From: Streblospio benedicti
Lineage: Eukaryota; Annelida; Polychaeta; Spionida; Spionidae
NCBI GenBank assembly: GCA_019095985.1
Contig: CM032662.1
Coordinates: forward strand, 36,713,038-36,777,037
Length of the DNA stretch: 64,000 bases
Direction: 5' to 3'
In this document: positions 43,761 through 56,600 of the stretch, piece after piece
Layout: every line of letters begins with the position of its first letter
How positions within the stretch are numbered: the first letter of the stretch is position 1
Made by a program: the position numbers and the translations under genes
Notes under the pieces: model-generated
The model's input: only the letters and a program-made list of their open reading frames with translations
What the model was told of the DNA's origin: nothing
Database searches by the model: none

Positions 43761-45491
43761 GCGGGTCAATCACATGGACGACCAATGGAAGATGAGTGCC
43801 ACCAGACTAGAGTATGCCTGGTTTGTGCACTACATTGTGGCACTGAATGTGGATGTCAAACACGTGGCATTCCCAGTGGACGAGACCAGTCGCCGCATGG
43901 ATTTGGAGAATGTTTGTGCTTTGGCCAACTCGCAAATATCTTTGGAAGACAAGGTAAGTCACATCATCTCATTATGATAACACACAGAACCAACATCTTG
44001 TATTGGTCAATAGCAACTATTACCACAGGGACACTGCAGTCACCACGAATGTCAGTACATAAGCCAAAGAGCTGTTACAATTTCCTTTCCTTTTACCTTA
44101 TAAACATGAGCACAGCTGCAAAATTGAAGTCAGAAAATGATGAAATGTCTGTAAGTATGGACTTCGTTCCTAGTCATCAAGAAACTAAAAACAGTTCCTG
44201 TACATGGAGGTGTGTCGTTTGTGTGAGTTATTACAAATGGTTTACACATTAAATGTGTATGGATATAACATGCGTACAAGCCAAGAAATCGTCGAATAAC
44301 ATTAGTGTCACCACAAGAAGAGTGGTGTAGCAATGCATACAATTATTCCGTATAACATGTTGCAGTATAATTTGGGTTTATGTATCATGGTTCTATCATT
44401 TTCAGTGGCTTGGACACCAGTGCAACACTCCAGGCTGCAAGGAAGGATATGTATCGGTGGATGGCAATGAAAAGATCCACAGAACACTGTGTGCCGCCAA
44501 ACACAGTGCCATAAAACTGTCATCCAGTATGCCAAAGGTGATGTCGTGCTGCCCCAATACGCCACTTATAGGTAGGCGACATAAGAAGCCCAGCAGATAT
44601 TATGCGTCAAACACCAGGATAAGGACCGCATTGTAAAAGTCAAGGTGAGAACATCATAACCATATGATCACATGGTACATTTATAACATCGCAGCGTAAG
44701 GTTTGCCTATGGGCGAGAGATGCCCATGGACGTTGAGATTGACACTGATATGATTTATTTTATCAATTAACATGGAAAGTTTACAAAGTTTAGAAGCTAT
44801 TTCATACTTCAATATAAGTAACGGGTTCAAATCTAGGTTTCCTGGTTCTACATACACACTCGACTCTGATATACAGCTACCTATATTTTGGTGGTTGTGC
44901 ACATAACAGAGTTATTGCTAATTTTCCAAATTGTAAATTAAACTGCAAGTTGCAGATGTCCGTGTCACTTTGGTCCAGGTTGTGAATGTCATAAGCTGCA
45001 ATTGTTATTCCGTATCATTTGTTTCAGCTACGAGAGATGGCCAGCAGCCATCGTCACTACAAGCGTGCCACCCGCTGTGAGATAGTGCGAATTCCAACAA
45101 AAGGCTGCAAGAGTAAACAACGCGTAAAGCAGTATTATAACAGGACAGCTGGTGTGCTCACGATGGTCTGCCCCTGCGGCGTTATAGTCAGTGTCTCCGA
45201 GATGTATACCAGCGAAAGCTGCAGCCAAGTCTTTGCTTGGCTACTCAGAACATGCAGCAAGAGGTGGGACCTATTCCGTTATGTGTGGTACAACCGCGGT
45301 TGTGAATTGGACCCCTTCTTAAAAAAACTAAGTAAGAAAGGTAATCTTGGTGTGAAGGAAGTCCTAGAGAACGTAGACATTCTCGTCGATATTTTCCATG
45401 TGCTTAAGCATACCAAGAAAAAGTGCATGCCCCTGGAAAACAACCCTCACTGCAAATACCACCCAAGACTACCAAAATTTCAATTTTCTAG
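43761..45491 (+). CDS. KDZ-transposase-related spliced gene fragment
   Basis: Three exons with clean splice sites: 43761-43953 (ATRLEYAWFVHYIVALNVDV), 44406-44571 (CNTPGCKEGYVSVDGNEKIH, then CPNTPLIG) and 45028-45491 (VCPCGVIVSVSEMYTSESCS, YNRGCELDPFL, VDIFHVLKHTKKKC). The C-x-x-x-x-C-x-x-G-x-x-x-x-DGN-x-K piece and the order CPCG, then ES-x-x-Q, then Y-x-x-x-C-x-L, then D-x-F-H-x-x-x-H-x-x-x-C are what I know from KDZ (Kyakuja-Dileera-Zisupton) transposases and the CxC-type clusters near them, also seen in HMGXB3-like proteins. Exon 1 ends on a codon boundary and joins exon 2 in phase. Introns suggest a host-adopted copy, or an element spread with its introns. The later catalytic part is not in view, and the assignment rests on remembered pattern only. 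Confidence 0.45.
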
Positions 45492-45535
45492 GTAGGCCAG
45501 TTACCGGAAACAGCAAATCAATGTTGTAACACCTA

Positions 45536-46181
45536 GGGTAAACCAGCCTATTTTCGGCCCTTTAAAGGCCGAAAACTGTCATAGCTATATTAACTGGCAC
45601 ACACATTCTACATAAATGTTTTACTTACAAGTACATATTTAGTGTACTATCTAATATGATTCACCAAAACACGGATGGTATCAAAAGAGCACCTGTATAA
45701 GGAATTAATTGGGATTATGTATTTTCACGTGTTTACAATTTTCGGCCCCCCCTCGGACAATTTTCGGCCGTCAGCATGATTTAAGTGACAATTTTCGGCC
45801 CCCTCCTACACGAGTCGAGTGTATATGTGCAGGCTAAAGTCAACGTCAAATCAACGTATGAGTAGTAGTCGTGACAAACATCAACAAAAAAATGAATAAA
45901 ATCGAAATAGATTTGGTACTTCAAGACTGTTTTTGTAGCCCTTAATCTTACGGCGAATTTTAGTGTATATGCGGCAATTCTTAACTTTTCCCGGTTACCT
46001 TCAGAATTCTCGTTGTAAAAATTAAGTGAAAGAAAAATTGTTTACAAACATGACGTATAGAACAAGTGTGATACTATTTATGACGCATTCACGTAACTAT
46101 GACGTAATTTCAGAGAATGAGGAACGTTATATACAGTAAACGGCCGAAAACTGAAGGGGCCGAAATTAGGCTGGTTTACCC
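45536..46181. mobile_element. MITE with GGGTAAACCAGCC ends
   Basis: Left GGGTAAACCAGCCTATTTTC and right, inverted, GGGTAAACCAGCCTAATTTC, each flanked by TA. Inside, the word TTTTCGGCC recurs in direct and inverted form (at 45551, 45738, 45759, 45791 and near the right end). No coding sequence. Confidence 0.85.
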
Positions 46182-46358
46182 TAATTTCATTACGGTTCTG
46201 TAGACTGTAGTATTGCCGTAGTCAGTAATGTATGTCTAGAAACCTGTTCTAATATCTGGCCGAAATTAGGCTGGTTTACCCTAATTTCATTACGGTTCTG
46301 TAGACTGTAGTATTGCCGTAGTCAGTAATGTATGTCTAGAAACCTGTTCTAATATCTG
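46159..46358. repeat. Exact 100-bp tandem duplication over the MITE end
   Basis: 46159-46258 is repeated at 46259-46358 with no difference that I can see. The unit starts GCCGAAATTAGGCTGG and so duplicates the right terminal repeat of the preceding MITE with its flank. Either recent or an assembly artefact. Confidence 0.9.
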
Positions 46359-46621
46359 TGAAAGTTTCATACATATCAGATTTTTTTTAGTAAATCATGC
46401 ATGAGAATTTTCAGGGTTTTCCCTGATTTCAGGGATGTCCACCATTAGTCCAAATCTGAGAGTCCACTTGGTTTGTAACTTTTGGGTGGCAAATTTTCAC
46501 TGGTTGTATCATGTTGCTGGACCATCAGGCCAAATGATTCCGCTTGTTGGCATTGAATCGTTGGTGGCCAAAGTGTTCAAATCAGCATTTGAAGCATTAT
46601 CTTGATTCGTAAAATTTAAAA

Positions 46622-47199
46622 TCAATGTTATACCATAATTTAACTGTTAAAGCCTTTATCACTTCATTAAACATGCAAATGATGGTTCATGTCTTTTCCC
46701 AATAGATGTCTTAGAATGACCATTGAGTTAAAATTGCCTTTTAATACCACAATAATGAAATATTTAGCTTAATTTCGAGATTTGTTGGGAAAATTTCTTC
46801 GGTTTGAAAATATACCAATATTTGCTTGGAGTCTAATTTCAAAACTAATGGTTGGATTATGTTTTTATTAGGCCAAAAGTGTCTCTATATACTCTATTTG
46901 ATATTTGTGAAAGGAAATGTCATTACCTTGATTCGTTTTCATACAGCGAGATCTCAAATAAAAATGCATTAGTTTTGAAATGAGAATCAAGCAAATATTG
47001 GTATTTTTTCAAACCGAAGAAATTTTCCACAAAAATCTCGAAATTAAGCTAAATATTTCATTATTGTGGTAATAAGAAGCAATTTTAACTCATTGGTCAT
47101 TCTAAGCCATCTATTGGGATATGACATGAACCATCATTTGCATGTTTAATGAATTGATAAAGGGTTGAACAGCCAAATTGTGGTATATCATTGTTTTTA
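46622..47199. mobile_element. Foldback element with about 230-bp arms
   Basis: 46622-46862 and 46972-47199 are inverted copies (for example GCAAATGATGGTTCATG against CATGAACCATCATTTGC, and AAATATTTAGCTTAATTTCG against its inverse), around a spacer of about 110 bp. No open frame. Non-autonomous. Confidence 0.85.
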
Positions 47200-47216
47200 T
47201 TTTTCACATATCAATT

Positions 47217-47414
47217 CTACTCTCACTTTTCTGTCAAGCAAGCTCCTGACACTGTTAACAGCCCGCTGCTTGGGATGATGGTATCATTCTGGTCTCACAA
47301 CCTTGGGGTCGTGAGTCCCGTCAGGGCCACTTGATATAGTAAAAATGGAAGATGTCTCTTCAGCTATGTCAATACAGTGGCAGGAGCTTGCTTGACAGAA
47401 AAGTGAGAGTAGAG
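47217..47414. mobile_element. Complete copy of the tRNA-like-core inverted-repeat element
   Basis: The ends are perfect inverted repeats of about 30 bp, beginning CTACTCTCACTTTTCTGTCA and ending TGACAGAAAAGTGAGAGTAG. Inside are GCTTGGGATGATGGTATCAT and CTTGGGGTCGTGAG, the tRNA-like core, and CACTTGATATAG. This best copy shows that the family has transposon-type ends, not a SINE tail. Confidence 0.85.
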
Positions 47415-47773
47415 TTTTTATTTTGATATTCATTACCATTTTTTGGTTATGATTTAAAATGTATCTTTCTGAACATTAGTTAGTCCTGGATAGTTTGAAA
47501 AGCTGTGATTAAAGATTACAAGTATAACACATATATGGGTGTACTTAGATAGTCGGATATAAGTACCGTACTTACAAGTGGAAAAATGCACTTAGAAAAT
47601 ATACTTATTTGTCATAAACATTCAAAATCTGCCTTGCTTGTGTAATAATATGGTACATCATCTGATCATTATTACATTTTTTTAAATTGATGAGGATACA
47701 TCCCATAATTAAAAGATTTTTGACAACATTTTCCAAGTATATCCTTGAATGAGTTCATCGTGTTGGTAATTAA

Positions 47774-48497
47774 GTAAATTCATTATTTTCATCTTTCACA
47801 ACACTAAAGAATTTATAAACGTTTGACAGTTTGGTCTGCTTCTGCAGACATTTTCAAAAACACTACTGCGCATGTCAGATCATGGAAGTGAAGGAATTAC
47901 AAGAATCTTGAATAAGCATAAGGTGGCAACTGCTGTAAAGCCCATTCAGAAAATCAGGAACTTGTTGTGGACCCAAAAGTTAAAGTAGAGATGAGTGAGA
48001 AATGTGAAGTGGTGTATAAGATTCCTTGTGGATCTTGTGAGAAAGTTTACATCAGGGAAACAGGAAGAAAGCTGGGTATTAGAATAAAGGAACATCAGAA
48101 AGACGTTGAACAACATGGAAAGTTGAATTTCACCAGAGGTGCCAAAAGTGTCTGCTACAGAATTCAACAAAAATGCCATCACAGATCACGTCAATAAAGA
48201 AAATCACAAGATTGATTGGAAGGGGGTGACAGTTCTAGACAGAGAGAGTGATGGTAGGACTAGAGCTATTAAGGAAGCTGTTCACATCCGGATGCAAAGT
48301 CAGACCATGAACAGAGATGAGGGGGCCCACCAACTTGCGAGAGTCTACGACCCAGTGCTTGCCGCAGGCGGGGACGGCAGCCGTAAATCAAAATCTGACA
48401 AGCGCAGTAGTGTTTTTGAAAATGTCTGCAGAAGCAGACAAAACTGTCAAAAGCTTATAAATTCTTTAGTGTTGTGAAAGATGAAAATAATAAATTT
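47774..48497 (+). mobile_element. Penelope-like element remnant (GIY-YIG endonuclease)
   Basis: The coding part at about 47900-48475 reads KHKVATAVKPIQKIRNLL, then VYKIPCGSCEKVYIRETGRK (the C-x-x-C and the Y-I-x-x-T-G-R of the Penelope GIY-YIG nuclease), RIKEHQKDVEQHGKLN and REAV-like AIKEAVHIRMQ, and MNRDEGAHQLARVYDPVL. The reading frame is interrupted and the reverse transcriptase is missing. The whole lies between inverted repeats of about 95 bp (47774-47873 and 48402-48497) sharing GTCTGCTTCTGCAGACATTT. The nuclease nicks the target for reverse transcription in intact elements. Confidence 0.85.
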
Positions 48498-48564
48498 ATT
48501 TTTTTCCAAGTATGATTAGTTAAAAGTGCTAATTACCAAATGCTGTAATATATAACTTTTTCAG

Positions 48565-50671
48565 CCAAGGAGACCATAACATTTACTTGTCAGAGTGACA
48601 GGAAATGGGATATTGAAGCTTCTTGTCAAAGTATGTTTTCTTTATATTTATCTTTAAGTGAAATATATCTTTATGTACTGCCTTTATCTTAATCTACAGA
48701 AAAAATACCAGATGAATCATAAATTGTCATTTCATATTATTGATGATATATGGGACAAGGTTTGTTTTAGAGTTTGACTGTATGTCTGTAGAAGTTATAC
48801 CGCGTTCACACCAACGGTGCATTGATGACGCATTAAAACGGCGTGCAATGCGGCATGACACAGTATCAAAGCTTGATGAGAGCGTTAGGGTGGTGGTAGA
48901 TTATAGCAAATCTTAGCTTAGAGTATAGCGGGACATTCAAAAGGAGTGCCAAAACTTTTTAAACTATTAAAAGCTCTGTTACAAATTGATGAAACCGCCC
49001 GATAGCGTATTTAAGCTTAACAAAACATAGCAGAGCTCAGCAAAGCTTGACTCAAAGTGTAGGAAATCTTAACAGAGCTTGGTTCAAAGAGGGGACCACA
49101 GTCTATAGGTTTATATAGGCTATGGGTCGAAAGTGGCGTGAAAGTGGCGATCTGGGCATTTTCCAATGTGTAACAGAGCTTAGCAGAGCCTAGCAATGCA
49201 CAGAAAAGATTGACAATCGTGACAGTGCCTGATTTAAAGCGTCATAATCGCATCAAAGCATAAGAAAGCCTATCAAAGCCTCATCAAAGCAGGATCAAAG
49301 CATGAGGAACCATAACAAGTAGGAAAATCATCATCAAATGGGCAACCAATTCGTATCAGAGCACACCATACCTTATCAGACAAACAAAAATGACGGCGCT
49401 TTGCTCGCAGATTTAAAGCGCGGAATCCGCCTTCAGTGTGAACTGGGTATTAGGGACCACATTTATAGAAATATGTAATGTATAGCTTAATATCATTATG
49501 AAAATATCATATTGTAGCTGCAACCTGTGATACGAATCGTCTAGAAACCAACCTTGGTGCCAATGGTGTGTTACATGAATGTGAGTCACCTGTCACTCCA
49601 ATAGGTAAGCTCTCACTCTCAAAGCTAAGCTTTGAATACTGACAAACCTGCTTAAGTTTACACTCCGGGCCAGGCCCGTAGCCAGGGGGGGTTCGGGGGG
49701 TTCAGTTGAACCCCTTTTTGAACTGAACGCCCCCCCTTATCCAAACTGAACCCCCCACCCTCCTTTTGAACTATCCCCCCCCCCTTAATATCCAGACTGA
49801 ACCCCCACCCCCCCTTCCCTCCTGTGGAAAACAATGACATAGCCAAAGTAAACTTGCCATGTAGCATGTGCACAGTATTTTGTCCTGTACATCTTGTATT
49901 TTATAGGTCAAATTGTAAGTTCACTGTCACGTTATTCATTTTTGCGACTACTCAGCGAGAATCAGGAAAATCAGGGACTTTCATTTTTAAAATATCTGGG
50001 AACATGATCAGTCTTGATGTTAGACCCCAAATTCAGACAAATTATAGGGAATTATCTATAAAAATATATTTGAGACAACAGTGAGGTGTCTGCTTTTGTC
50101 AAATGCAGAACAGCTGAGGAAATTTCAAAACGCTTCTACATATATTGGCAATTAGGTTACCCTCAGAGGCCCGGGCATCTAGACAAAATACTGAGTGGTT
50201 TATACCACGTGTATTTGTACTGCTAAACAATCAGTGTCCCATATAACTGATAAATCTTGCTAGTCTACAGGACTAGTATGCCAAAAAAGTAACTAGTCCT
50301 GCAAAAACTGTTACTCGTCCTACATGTTCTACACATTATATGGCTTTTGAGAAAATATGATTGTCTGGAGAACAAGTACCCGATAAGTTAAGATTGCTGC
50401 TAGTCCTTCTGGTTTAATGCTAGTCTACGACTTGCACACAAGTACTTATCTACGGCACTGATCATACAACCTCAGTTACCTCCATTCACTATATAATAAT
50501 TTTTTCTATCTGATGTTTTTTCAGGAGGCACATGTCGCACCATATGTAATGATGGCTATCACTTTGTTATCAAGCCCGGTATAAATTCTGTACTCTGGAC
50601 ATGTACATGGTATCCAAATCGTAAGAGAACAAAGTGGGTACCTAGATCTCGTGAAGTAACCAATTGTACAC
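48565..50671 (+). CDS. Sushi-domain exons
   Basis: Exons 48565-48630 (ETITFTCQSDRKWDIEASCQ), 49518-49604 (ETNLGANGVLHECESP) and 50525-50671 (CRTICNDGYHFVIKPG, then TCTWYPNRKRTKWVPRS and a final Cys). C-x-G-Y/C-x-x-G-x-W/C spacing is that of complement-control (sushi) modules. The large MITE at 48798-49449 lies in the first intron. Confidence 0.6.
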
Positions 50672-53600
50672 GTAAGTTTTATACTTTCTGAGTTGATGAC
50701 ATTATTCCTCAGGTAACAGCTTTTGACTAATACGGATGCTTTTTGATAATTATACGATGCATCAAATAGAAGGCAAAAGGTATTTAGGAACTGCAAAAAT
50801 AACAGGAATAGAATACAGTGAAAAAATTATCATCATAATTTGTTTTAAATTGAGTAATCTGGGGCTAAGGCATGTGCAGTCATTAAACCTGGGCCTCATT
50901 ATGTAGTCAATAAAAAAGTAAGAATCATATTAATTGGATGTTGTTTAAATACAGTGAATTGAAGCACAATGACATTACATGTAAAAGTGGCTCAAAAAAT
51001 GGCCTTGTCAAGTTTAACCCAAGTAGATCCCTAACTATGTAAGCCAGTAATCTCTAACTATGTTTGCTAGTAATACTTTGGCACACTGGATTAAAATGTG
51101 GAGGGTAACATGTCTTTTTTTTTAGATTATTAAATTGTAATTTGTTTGAAGATGGGTCACTTTGTGAACTCCTAGAGTATGCACAAGGATTTGCCTAAGT
51201 TCCATGGTGATTGGATTATGGTTTAGGAGTTTATAAAGAGCATACAAACAAACATACATTGTTTGTTTTTTTTTTTTTTTTTTTTTGTATAATATAGAAA
51301 ATTATAGTAATTATTGGCTAAGTTGCTTGCAAGGATGATGGACTCTTTTATCCATCCTATGGTCTACATTGATGCGATGCAGTGTTGGCATTTGTTCCAG
51401 GTCAAGGCACGACTGACGTCATTTCACAGTGTGCCTAGTACAAGAGAAGAACCTTGCTGCTAACAAACCACTCTGTTTTTGCGGGGTCGTTGATTACTAG
51501 TCTCTTAGCCAACAACCTAATCAAATGTTACATATTTTTCCATGTCCATTGTGCCATGTTTATATTTCAGTAATAAAGACAGATGACTTTTGTGCGGATT
51601 ATGGAATACAAGGCTGGAATGAGCTAAAAATAGATGAGGAATGGGTAATGTTGGAGCTGGCTGATAAGGACGCTTTCTACCTCACCTGGACTCAGAGCAA
51701 GTACAAATGTGAGGAAAAGGGTGGAGAATTAATACGCCACACCAGTAGCTACCAGTTCAATAAAATCAAATATTGCTTTTTGGAACAATATTATGAGAAT
51801 AATCCAGATTTCAATGGGTGAGTTGAACAGAATATAACTACTAACGGATTTATTTACGTATACAATGCGAGTTTTAAAGTAAACAAGGCAGCATGGCTGC
51901 ATAGGTTTAAGTTATAACAATCCTGAGCGTTACGTTTTGTGCATGCTAAAAATTCTAATAAACTGTGCACCATTTATCTAAGTAACGTAAGCCACAAATG
52001 TGACATGTTTGTACACTTTTTAGAATTGTGACCATCATTGATAATCATTACGTCATTGCACTTCTATATTATGGAATGTTTTGTTTTGCTACAGCCAGGT
52101 ATATGACAAAACCACCAAACCATACTTTTCATGGCTTGGTTACCAGGGGAGTCTCAATGATCAGCCACCTACTCTTCCGAATTATATCCAGGAGGTACTC
52201 AACCTTCAAAATTTTTATACTGATCCGGGCGTAGCTTGTTCCATGGTGTCCAGTAAAGGCAGTGAGCTTGGAGATGGGTTGTTTGTTGACACACTTTGTG
52301 ACGAGGATCGTTCAAGCAGCACAGACTTCTTGCAGTGGTCTGGAGTGTGTCAGTTTCCAGGTACACTTTGTATGGAAGCTTCATTTGTGTAATGTTTTGA
52401 TAGGTTAGCTTGCTTCAAAATAGTGACTCTAACACATTAATTGATTTTTGCTGCCTCGCATTCATTTTCACAATAGTTCAATTTTATTATAATGAAAATC
52501 TTTTTTCTTCATGTTCATAAAATTGATAGATAATGATAATTAACATTCATTTTAAAAAATTAATATAAAAATGCTCACAATGTGTGCTTCAGTGCATTGC
52601 AAGGTGAGTCAGATGGAGGGAGCCACTCCCGGCCCCAACACTGTCATCTTGGACACTTCCACCCCCACGTTCTACAATGGTGAGCGACTAGCCATCGGGG
52701 GCGTGCTTAATGTCAAGTGTGCGGACTAACCTGGCTGGCAATGTTTGACCTATAAGTAAGTTGTACATGGGTAGTGTATGCATACTAGTAGTGGCCGAGA
52801 TAACTGATAAAGCTTACTATTCTACAGGACTAGTGTGGCAAAAAGGTTACTTTTTTGTCTAAAAAGGTTACTTGTTCGTTATGTTCTCACACTTTCCATG
52901 AACCACACAAACAGACTAATGCTAAGTCTTTGATAAGCTATATTTCACACTCGTCCTGTTTAATACTACCTATGTGCTAGTAGATAAGTATCAGGCGCAC
53001 TATGCAAGCATACAAGTTACAGAAAATGCATATACACAGAACTATACATAATTTGCACCCTGTAGAAAAACAGACCTATGTTATTCACAGGAAATGCTTT
53101 TATGTATTAATGCTTGTGTTTTTATTATTTGTTAGTTGGTCTTTTTGTTTTTATTTTTCAGAGGGGATAGCCACTTTTCGATGTGGACCACATCGTACAT
53201 TTGACGAGCACAAAGGAATGCACTGTGAGCGTAAGTACATCAATATTTTCTCTCGTATTGTGTTTGTTGATTGGAACGTTCTTTGCACATAGACGCTAAA
53301 TGTCATTATCACAGAGTTAATGAATGCTCTTCTGGTAACATTCCTTTTTCTCTCATGTTTGCTGAATATACTCAATTTTGATTGGCTGAGAGGTGGAGCA
53401 AAAAAATTGACATCTTACACTACAAAATTTAAGACCTAAAAAATGATAAATAAACTATGGGAGAAGGTAATTATACGAGTGGGGGTGAGAGATCAGACTA
53501 TGTCTTACTGAGTGTGGAGTTTGACAGCGCAGATGTTAAACTTCACACAATAATAACCTATTAATATCGCTATAGACCTCTGCTTATAATTTCTGGAAAT

Positions 53601-56600
53601 TTTGCAAATGTGTCTCAATTAATAGACGTTATTGATTACTGTAATGTTTGCTATAGGTAATGGGTAACTCTGGATTAACCAGTAAGCATAGTTCACAAAC
53701 TATGATTATTATGATAATCTTACTCGTCGTGGGCAGAGAAAGTCAGTGTAACTTACAGTGTCATGACTGTAGATTCTGATTATCTTGAAGGCGAATCCAG
53801 TTCTTTTTGTTTTCAAATTTGTATGGTATTTTGGGATTAGATAGTCAAAAGTAAGAACTTCACTGCATTATGTGGGGAACATTGATACACTTTCTTCTTA
53901 AGAGAGAGGCTCCTATTCCTCCATTCTCATTTACGGATCATCAGCCCTTCCTGATACCATATTGTGTTTTGTGTAGCGATCCCTGAGCCAGTGTCGTGTC
54001 ATCCGGGGGAGCCTGTGGGCCTTCTCACTAGCGACACAGCATACAGTGTCCTCATCATCTTCTCAACCATGGTACGATAAACTTTCCCTCCTCTTTTCAG
54101 CAACATTCAAAGTAAAAAGCAAGCACAGGGCTTTTTATCTGCATACTTGCAGTCAACAAACTTCAATGTTATGTTGCTTGTTAATCAAAATATTGTGCTC
54201 AGAGTTGTTTATTGATGAATTTAGTTAAAAGGTACAGAGTAATTAGGGATGTATATAAAAAAATCACCATTAACCTTGCTTATTACATGAAATTTGAATG
54301 TCACTAAAAATTCATTTCCCATGTTCATTTTACTTGCAAACAGGTGCGCTGGTACAGGAAGGTAGATCATATGTGGACAGAGTATGAGGTATCTATAAGG
54401 AGCTTTCACGCTCTGAGTTACTTCCTGAACTCAGTGGCAAGTCAGTGACTGCAGCATGCAAGGTCAATAACAAAGTCTTCTTCTTCATTGATGGTAAGTA
54501 AAAAAAAAATCAATTTCTATTGCCATTTTGATAATCTTTAAACACTTTGTTGGATAGTTTGAATTCAATGAAAATTTTATTACAACCATTGCAAATTTGC
54601 AGCACCATGTATTTTATTCATAGTTTATATTTACTGATTATCTAGATCATCAATTGAAATCACAATAGATCTTACTACAAACTATTTTAGCTCCAGACCA
54701 GTGTTCTACTGATTGAAATATTCTATGAAGAAGTATGAAATTTCCAGCAGTTTTCTAAATAATATTGCTTAGTGACCAGTTTGGACCAGTTTGATATGTA
54801 TTTCAGACTATACTGTGTACCAGTACACTATGGACATTGACACTCAGGAGCTGATGTGGAAAGAATACATTGCTGATCCAGATTTTCCCATGCTTATCTC
54901 ACAGTAAGCATCTTTTTGACTCAAATCACCATCATCAGTACTTACCTGCATGGTTTCAGCTATTTGACATTCCATTCAGTGATAATACTTTTTCAAAGCT
55001 TTACCCATGTCTATTTAGTATATGTACCGTATACGACCATCCAAGTGCCCACCCCTGTGTAACAGCCCCCCCTATTTTTCCTAAATGTCCATTCGAATTA
55101 CGTAGTAACAGCACTCCGTGTAACAGCCCACCCACCCCCCATTTTGAGAAAATTTCAATTTAACAGCCCTGGGCTCTTGGATGGTCATTTATGGTATATA
55201 TAATATATAAGGGGTGACAATTATACTTAAAACAATGCTGCCTGGAGAAAATATATATACAAATGACATTTTTTATCATAGTACTATTTTACACAAGTGA
55301 CCAATTAGTTGCATATTGCCAGTTTGTGCAGTGCTGATCATGAACCCTCTTGCAAGATTCGAAAGCAAGCTCATTCTAGTTCTGGTGCATGTTATTGTTA
55401 GTTACGTACTCAGTGTCTGTAAAAAATATATGACGTGAACTTTTGTGTCAACAAAAAGATAAAGAAATATGTTCATTTGCATTATAGTATTTCCATGGCT
55501 TCCCCAATAGTACGATAGTGACAGCGGCTGTGTATCTTCATGCGAAGGGAAAGTTTCTGCTCTTTAATGAAGACAAAATGTATTTATGTGACCCAATTGC
55601 CATGGAAACTCAGGAAGCACAATATGGTTGTGATATTTTGTAAGTGTAGATATGATAATTGTTTATTGTTTTTTTTTTTGCCTAAGATCTTACCTAACCA
55701 TTTTATAAATTCTACTGTCAAATATTAATTGTTTTATTTAATTTTCTAACAATAATGATTTTAAGACTTTTGTAAAATAAAATTGATGATCTATGGGTAG
55801 ACTATTGTAAGTAGTGTAAGCTACTAACCTTTTAACTTATGCAAATGTTTACCTCATTATGTTGATTCTTTATTTGATTTTTTTTTCCATAATTGATTAT
55901 TTATATATATAGAATTTAAAAACTTGAGATAAACATTTTAATTGCATAGTTTGTTACTATGGTCTCTTCATTCATAGAAATTTCAACACTTATATTAACT
56001 TTAATTTGGTCAGTGGCATCAGAGTATCTTGGCCACCACCATGCTGGCCATTGAAGGGTAGTGTGGATCAGTCTATAATCAAAATCATTAGCTCAAGTAA
56101 TAAATCTGTATGAATTCTGATTGTAGTTATGTGCCACCCTATGAAATCACAGCCATCTCCCATGTTGCCGACACAAACCAATACCTCGCTTTTTCTGGTT
56201 CAACACTGATGATATACAATATGATATGGTTTGTAAAAGGAGATATAAAAACCCCATATTGCGGTAAGATCTTGGTACAGCTACCTTTTGACTTAGGTAA
56301 ATGCATAACTTCAGTTGAAACGAAAACCTTATTATATATTTGTTTCGTTTGTATATATCTATGTATGTTGTTTTAGACAAAAGTTCTTATAACCTAACCA
56401 TCACCATTTTATTTCATCTAATCCAGGCCCCTTCTGTGGCCGAATTAAATCCTACACACATGGAGAGGGAGTAGCATATACAACATGTGACAAGACAATA
56501 CAACCAGGAAGTCGCTCTTGCACTACTAAATGCAATCCTGGCTACTTCTTTAGGGAAGGATTGACAGAGGTGGCCCTCCAGTGTGAGCTTGATTTAGGCA

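Noticed and set aside
53380-53720. Possible MITE starting near TTGATTGGCTGAGAGG
   Set aside because: No inverted partner end could be found.
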